Positions 5,431 through 7,640 of a DNA stretch of 7,640 bases are shown here, in pieces (position 1 is the first letter of the stretch; each line of letters opens with the position of its first letter). The notes under the pieces were generated by a model. That model did not search any database and was not told where the DNA came from. It saw nothing but the letters and a program-made list of their open reading frames with translations. Source of the DNA: Phoenicibacter sp963592435 (GTDB taxonomy: Bacteria; Actinomycetota; Coriobacteriia; Coriobacteriales; Eggerthellaceae); NCBI GenBank assembly GCA_963592435.1, contig CAVAWT010000057.1, forward strand, positions 1-7,640, in the 5' to 3' direction. A program made the translations under genes and the position numbers.

Positions 5431-6819
5431 ATGAATACACTAAGATTTAAAGCTTTTGGGCTTGGCTTAATTGCATCAATCGCAGTTGTGCTCATGTGCA
5501 TGTTTTGCCCAGCAAAGGCGATGGCTGACAATGTGATCGCTCACTCTCTGGATTCTTCTGGAAATCGCACGGACTACACATCTGTTGATTCAGCAATCAA
5601 CGATGGCTATCACAACAAGACGATCATTATGGATCGCGACTGGGATTTAAGTCAAACGCTCGGAATTGCGGACAGCAAGACAGTAACCATCGACATGAAT
5701 GGTCACAAAATTAAAAACAACGGCAGTTCAACTGTCATCCGACTCTACGAAAACGCGACGCTCACTCTTAAATCAGCAACACACACAGATTTTTCCTACC
5801 AAGGATATAGCGAAGAGAACGGCAACGCTTGCAATGAAACGTTGACTTCTGGCGGTCTTGTGACAGGCGGAAAATCAAGTGACAGTGCAGGTGGCGTATG
5901 GATGGAAAATTGGACAAAACTGACACTCGACAACGTTGCTATCGCAGGAAACTATGGTGACGATAAAGGCGGTGGTTTGCGCATTGATAAGGAGTGCAAT
6001 CTCAGCATGGTAAATGGTGCAAGCATTCAGAACAACGCTGCCAGATATGGTGGAGGAATTTGCGATAATCGTGCAGATTCACACATTGAAATGAACAATA
6101 GCTTCATCAAAGCAAACTATGCAAGCACATCTGGTGGTGGAGTCTACAGTGATTCTGATGGAATCAGATTTAAACTGGAAAATAATTCAAGCATAAACAA
6201 CAACAAAGCTAAAGAGAGCTATGGTGGTGGCGCTTATATGACAGGTGATTATTCCACTATTCGTTCTGACGACAAAACTGCAACAATAAAAGGCAACAAA
6301 GGCTATTATGGCGGTGGCTTATGTTTCATGTGGCAGGGGAAGGATGATGGCATTTATGGTTGCACCTTGACAGGAAATGAGTCAGTAGGTGCTGGTGGTG
6401 GCATTTATCTTAAAAGACAGGATCTCTTTAAATCTAACATATTCACAATAGAGAACTGCACAATCACTAATAATTCATCTAAGAACAGCAATGGTGGTGG
6501 AGTGTTTGCAAACGGCATGGTGGATGTTCTTCTTAGGGGAAAAGATATAATTAAGGACAACACGCGTGCAAAAGATGGGTCTCGTGATGATCTGTTCTTG
6601 ACAGACACGGGAGAGCCATGGACGTGGTGGATTCATTCATACATCCAGGGAGGCGCAAGTGAGGGTTCATCAGTTGGAATCCGAACATCGTTTAGCAGCA
6701 ACACAAGAATTGGCAAAAACATTTCCACATATAAAGATGTTTACTTCATGGATGACAACAACTATCGCATTACCCACGGAAATGACTGTGGGGGCGATTT
6801 GTGGCAACGCTCAAAATAA
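5431..6819 (+). CDS. Secreted right-handed beta-helix repeat protein, complete paralogue
   Basis: This 462-aa exported protein has a Sec signal peptide (residues 1-32, core LGLIASIAVVLMCMF, likely cut after AMA). Residues 33-155 hold a YTSVDSAI motif and a TVTIDMNGHKI strand typical of the N-cap of beta-helix proteins. Rungs with GGG-(hydrophobic) motifs sit near residues 180, 207, 235, 265, 294, 322 and 355, alternating with N-rich turns (ITNNSS, INNNKA), as in Pmp-like or pectate-lyase-like folds. The conserved end (375-462) includes DDLFLTD and an IHSYIQGG strand and ends in CGGDLWQRSK; it is identical in the truncated paralogue at 1-947. There is no LPXTG, membrane anchor or recognisable catalytic site, so it is probably a surface-associated or released adhesin-like protein rather than a proven enzyme. 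The start is fixed by AAGGAGG at 5415-5421. It is divergent from the peptidase gene, 248 bp apart, so co-regulation is possible. Confidence 0.9.
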   Translation: MNTLRFKAFGLGLIASIAVVLMCMFCPAKAMADNVIAHSLDSSGNRTDYTSVDSAINDGYHNKTIIMDRDWDLSQTLGIADSKTVTIDMNGHKIKNNGSSTVIRLYENATLTLKSATHTDFSYQGYSEENGNACNETLTSGGLVTGGKSSDSAGGVWMENWTKLTLDNVAIAGNYGDDKGGGLRIDKECNLSMVNGASIQNNAARYGGGICDNRADSHIEMNNSFIKANYASTSGGGVYSDSDGIRFKLENNSSINNNKAKESYGGGAYMTGDYSTIRSDDKTATIKGNKGYYGGGLCFMWQGKDDGIYGCTLTGNESVGAGGGIYLKRQDLFKSNIFTIENCTITNNSSKNSNGGGVFANGMVDVLLRGKDIIKDNTRAKDGSRDDLFLTDTGEPWTWWIHSYIQGGASEGSSVGIRTSFSSNTRIGKNISTYKDVYFMDDNNYRITHGNDCGGDLWQRSK

Positions 6820-6954
6820 GACTTACTCTTTAAGCTTTGCTTCTTTCTAAACGGAACCAAGTTTAGTCCAAATTAAGTGGCTAAACTTGGTTTTTTTAAT
6901 TCTTTCTAAATTTACACAAAACACCATGCAAACACGAGTAAATCAACCCATTCG
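5897..6954 (+). repeat. Second copy of the beta-helix/terminator/26-mer cassette (first copy at 1-1081)
   Basis: The segment from the V-W-M codons through the gene end, terminator and first 26-bp repeat is a direct copy of positions 1-1081, with 24 bp of net indel in the coding part. Positions 681-1007 and 6553-6879 are the same over 327 nt, while the 5' part has many differences. The similarity continues past the terminator into the 26-mer, so the duplicated unit is larger than the gene. Confidence 0.85.
6855..6897 (+). terminator. Intrinsic terminator of the complete beta-helix gene
   Basis: The stem is AACCAAGTTTAG (6855-6866) with CTAAACTTGGTT (6881-6892), followed by T residues to 6897. 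It is extended by a T-G wobble and a C-G pair. It differs from the terminator at 983-1025 by one base (A1008 to G6880), which turns an A-U pair into G-U and keeps the stem. Confidence 0.92.
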
Positions 6955-6957
6955 TGA

Positions 6958-6991
6958 TTTTAGGTTTTAGGTGTTAGGTTTTAGGTTTTAG
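6958..6991 (+). repeat. TTTTAGG heptamer array
   Basis: The array reads TTTTAGG twice, TGTTAGG, TTTTAGG, then TTTTAG. Identical arrays lie at 7231-7264. A related array at 7504-7538 reads TTTTAAG, TTTTAGG, TGTTAGG, TTTTAGG, TTTTAGA. A two-unit version lies at 1085-1098. Copy number therefore varies between repeat copies, suggesting slippage. Confidence 0.8.
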
Positions 6992-7021
6992 TGTTCTGCA
7001 TGTTCAGGGTAGCCTTTTTGA

Positions 7022-7101
7022 TAAGTCTGACAATCATGAAGACTTAATTTCGACAGCAATTCCTCATGAGATTTCTTCGCCGTAGCGCTTCGGTTATGAG
7101 G
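7022..7101 (+). repeat. Small hairpins inside the 273-bp unit (first copy; second copy 273 bp on)
   Basis: TAAGTCT (7022-7028) pairs with AGACTTA (7040-7046) across 11 nt. CCTCAT (7062-7067) pairs with ATGAGG (7096-7101), with an inner CCG/CGG (7080-7082, 7091-7093). The inner GCCGTAGCG sequence also occurs in the 59-bp repeats at 1324-1429. These could be remnants of REP-like elements or a structured RNA; no promoter is evident. Confidence 0.4.
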
Positions 7102-7473
7102 CTAACGTGACAACATCGGCGGTTGCCCTCGCTTATTTTCATTTTAAAAACGAAAAAGCAAATGATGTCTGACACCGTAACTGGAAACGCAAAATGTCTC
7201 GCAAACACGAGTAAATCAACCCATTCGTGATTTTAGGTTTTAGGTGTTAGGTTTTAGGTTTTAGTGTTCTGCATGTTCAGGGTAGCCTTTTTGATAAGTC
7301 TGACAATCATGAAGACTTAATTTCGACAGCAATTCCTCATGAGATTTCTTCGCCGTAGCGCTTCGGTTATGAGGCTAACGTGACAACATCGGCGGTTGCC
7401 CTCGCTTATTTTCATTTTAAAAACGAAAAAGCAAATGATGTCTGACACCGTAACTGGAAACGCAAAATGTCTC

Positions 7474-7538
7474 GCAAACACGAGGAAATCAACCCATTCG
7501 CAATTTTAAGTTTTAGGTGTTAGGTTTTAGGTTTTAGA
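7474..7538 (+). repeat. Partial third copy of the composite repeat
   Basis: It carries the 26-mer at 7475-7500 (one change, CGAGG for CGAGT) and five heptamers (7504-7538), then diverges into unrelated sequence. The divergence from the two identical units suggests this is the older copy from which the tandem grew. Confidence 0.75.
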
Positions 7539-7567
7539 TTTCCAGTAATTAAGCTCGGGTTTTACTT

Positions 7568-7640
7568 AAAGTGATTGAGGTCGAGCAGATTCGAGTGAGA
7601 ATGCGACGTAGCGTTTTTTAATTCGTAAAGCGATTGAGAG
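7568..7640 (+). repeat. 59-bp tandem repeat, related to 1324-1429; runs off the window
   Basis: A diverged unit begins AAAGTGATTGAGG at 7568 and ends GACGTAGCGTTTTTTAATTC. The next unit starts AAAGCGATTGAGAG at 7627, exactly 59 bp later, the same period and orientation as at 1324/1383. The 743 bp from 6898 to 7640 hold only repeats and no gene. Confidence 0.65.

Larger units (their letters stand above)
6928..7473 (+). repeat. Two identical tandem 273-bp units
   Basis: Unit 1 is 6928-7200 and unit 2 is 7201-7473; reading them side by side I find no difference. Each holds the 26-mer variant starting CAAACACGAG, five TTTTAGG-type heptamers, a 170-bp spacer with small hairpins, the GATGTCTGACACC box and a GGAAACGCAAAATGTCTC tail. 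A third partial copy follows at 7474-7538. Stops occur in all plus frames, so the unit is non-coding. Confidence 0.9.

Noticed and set aside
6928..7473. Small protein encoded by the 273-bp unit (length divisible by three)
   Set aside because: Stop codons interrupt the frames I checked, and there is no ribosome site with a convincing start.
6929..7500. CRISPR array (repeated 26-mers with intervening sequence)
   Set aside because: Spacing is 84 or about 273 bp, intervening sequences are themselves repeated, there are only two or three copies per locus, and no cas genes are seen.

Overview
The window looks like an accessory surface/secretome locus of a host-associated Gram-positive bacterium. 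The evidence is two large secreted proteins with Sec signal peptides. One is a papain-type cysteine peptidase that carries a lectin-like domain, a run of InlB-type B repeats and three C-terminal DUF5648-type modules, a combination typical of gut or mucosal Coriobacteriia and some Bacillota. Base composition is moderate to low GC. I cannot assign a genus from the sequence alone. No tRNA, rRNA, transposase gene or CRISPR array is visible.

Layout. Positions 1-947 (+) hold the 3' part of a secreted right-handed beta-helix protein; its start lies outside the window. It ends in a strong intrinsic terminator (983-1025). Positions 1026-1474 are a gene-free mosaic of short repeats. Positions 1475-5182 (-) encode the 1235-aa C1 peptidase, convergent with the first gene. 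Its stop codon lies inside the arm of a large inverted repeat. Positions 5183-5430 are a divergent promoter region serving the peptidase (-) and the second beta-helix gene (+). Positions 5431-6819 (+) are a complete 462-aa paralogue of the first gene, with the same terminator (6855-6897). Positions 6898-7640 are gene-free and made of repeats, including two identical tandem 273-bp units, telomere-like TTTTAGG heptamers and a 59-bp repeat also found at 1324-1429.

How it fits together. The peptidase gene is bracketed by two direct copies of the cassette 'beta-helix gene + terminator + 26-bp repeat'. The last 88 codons and the terminator region of the two copies match over 327 nt without a difference, while upstream parts have diverged. 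This points to recent duplication or continuing gene conversion. Both products should be exported. The peptidase has cell-surface or glycan-binding modules, and the beta-helix proteins have repeated GGG-(hydrophobic)-Y rungs, so a role in surface adhesion or host interaction is likely. A direct functional link (for example the protease processing the beta-helix proteins) is only an inference from gene order.

The most unusual content is the repeat architecture: a composite repeat family (26-mer, heptamer array, palindromic GATGTCTGACACC box), a 59-bp tandem family, and a repeat arm that supplies the last codons and stop of the peptidase gene.
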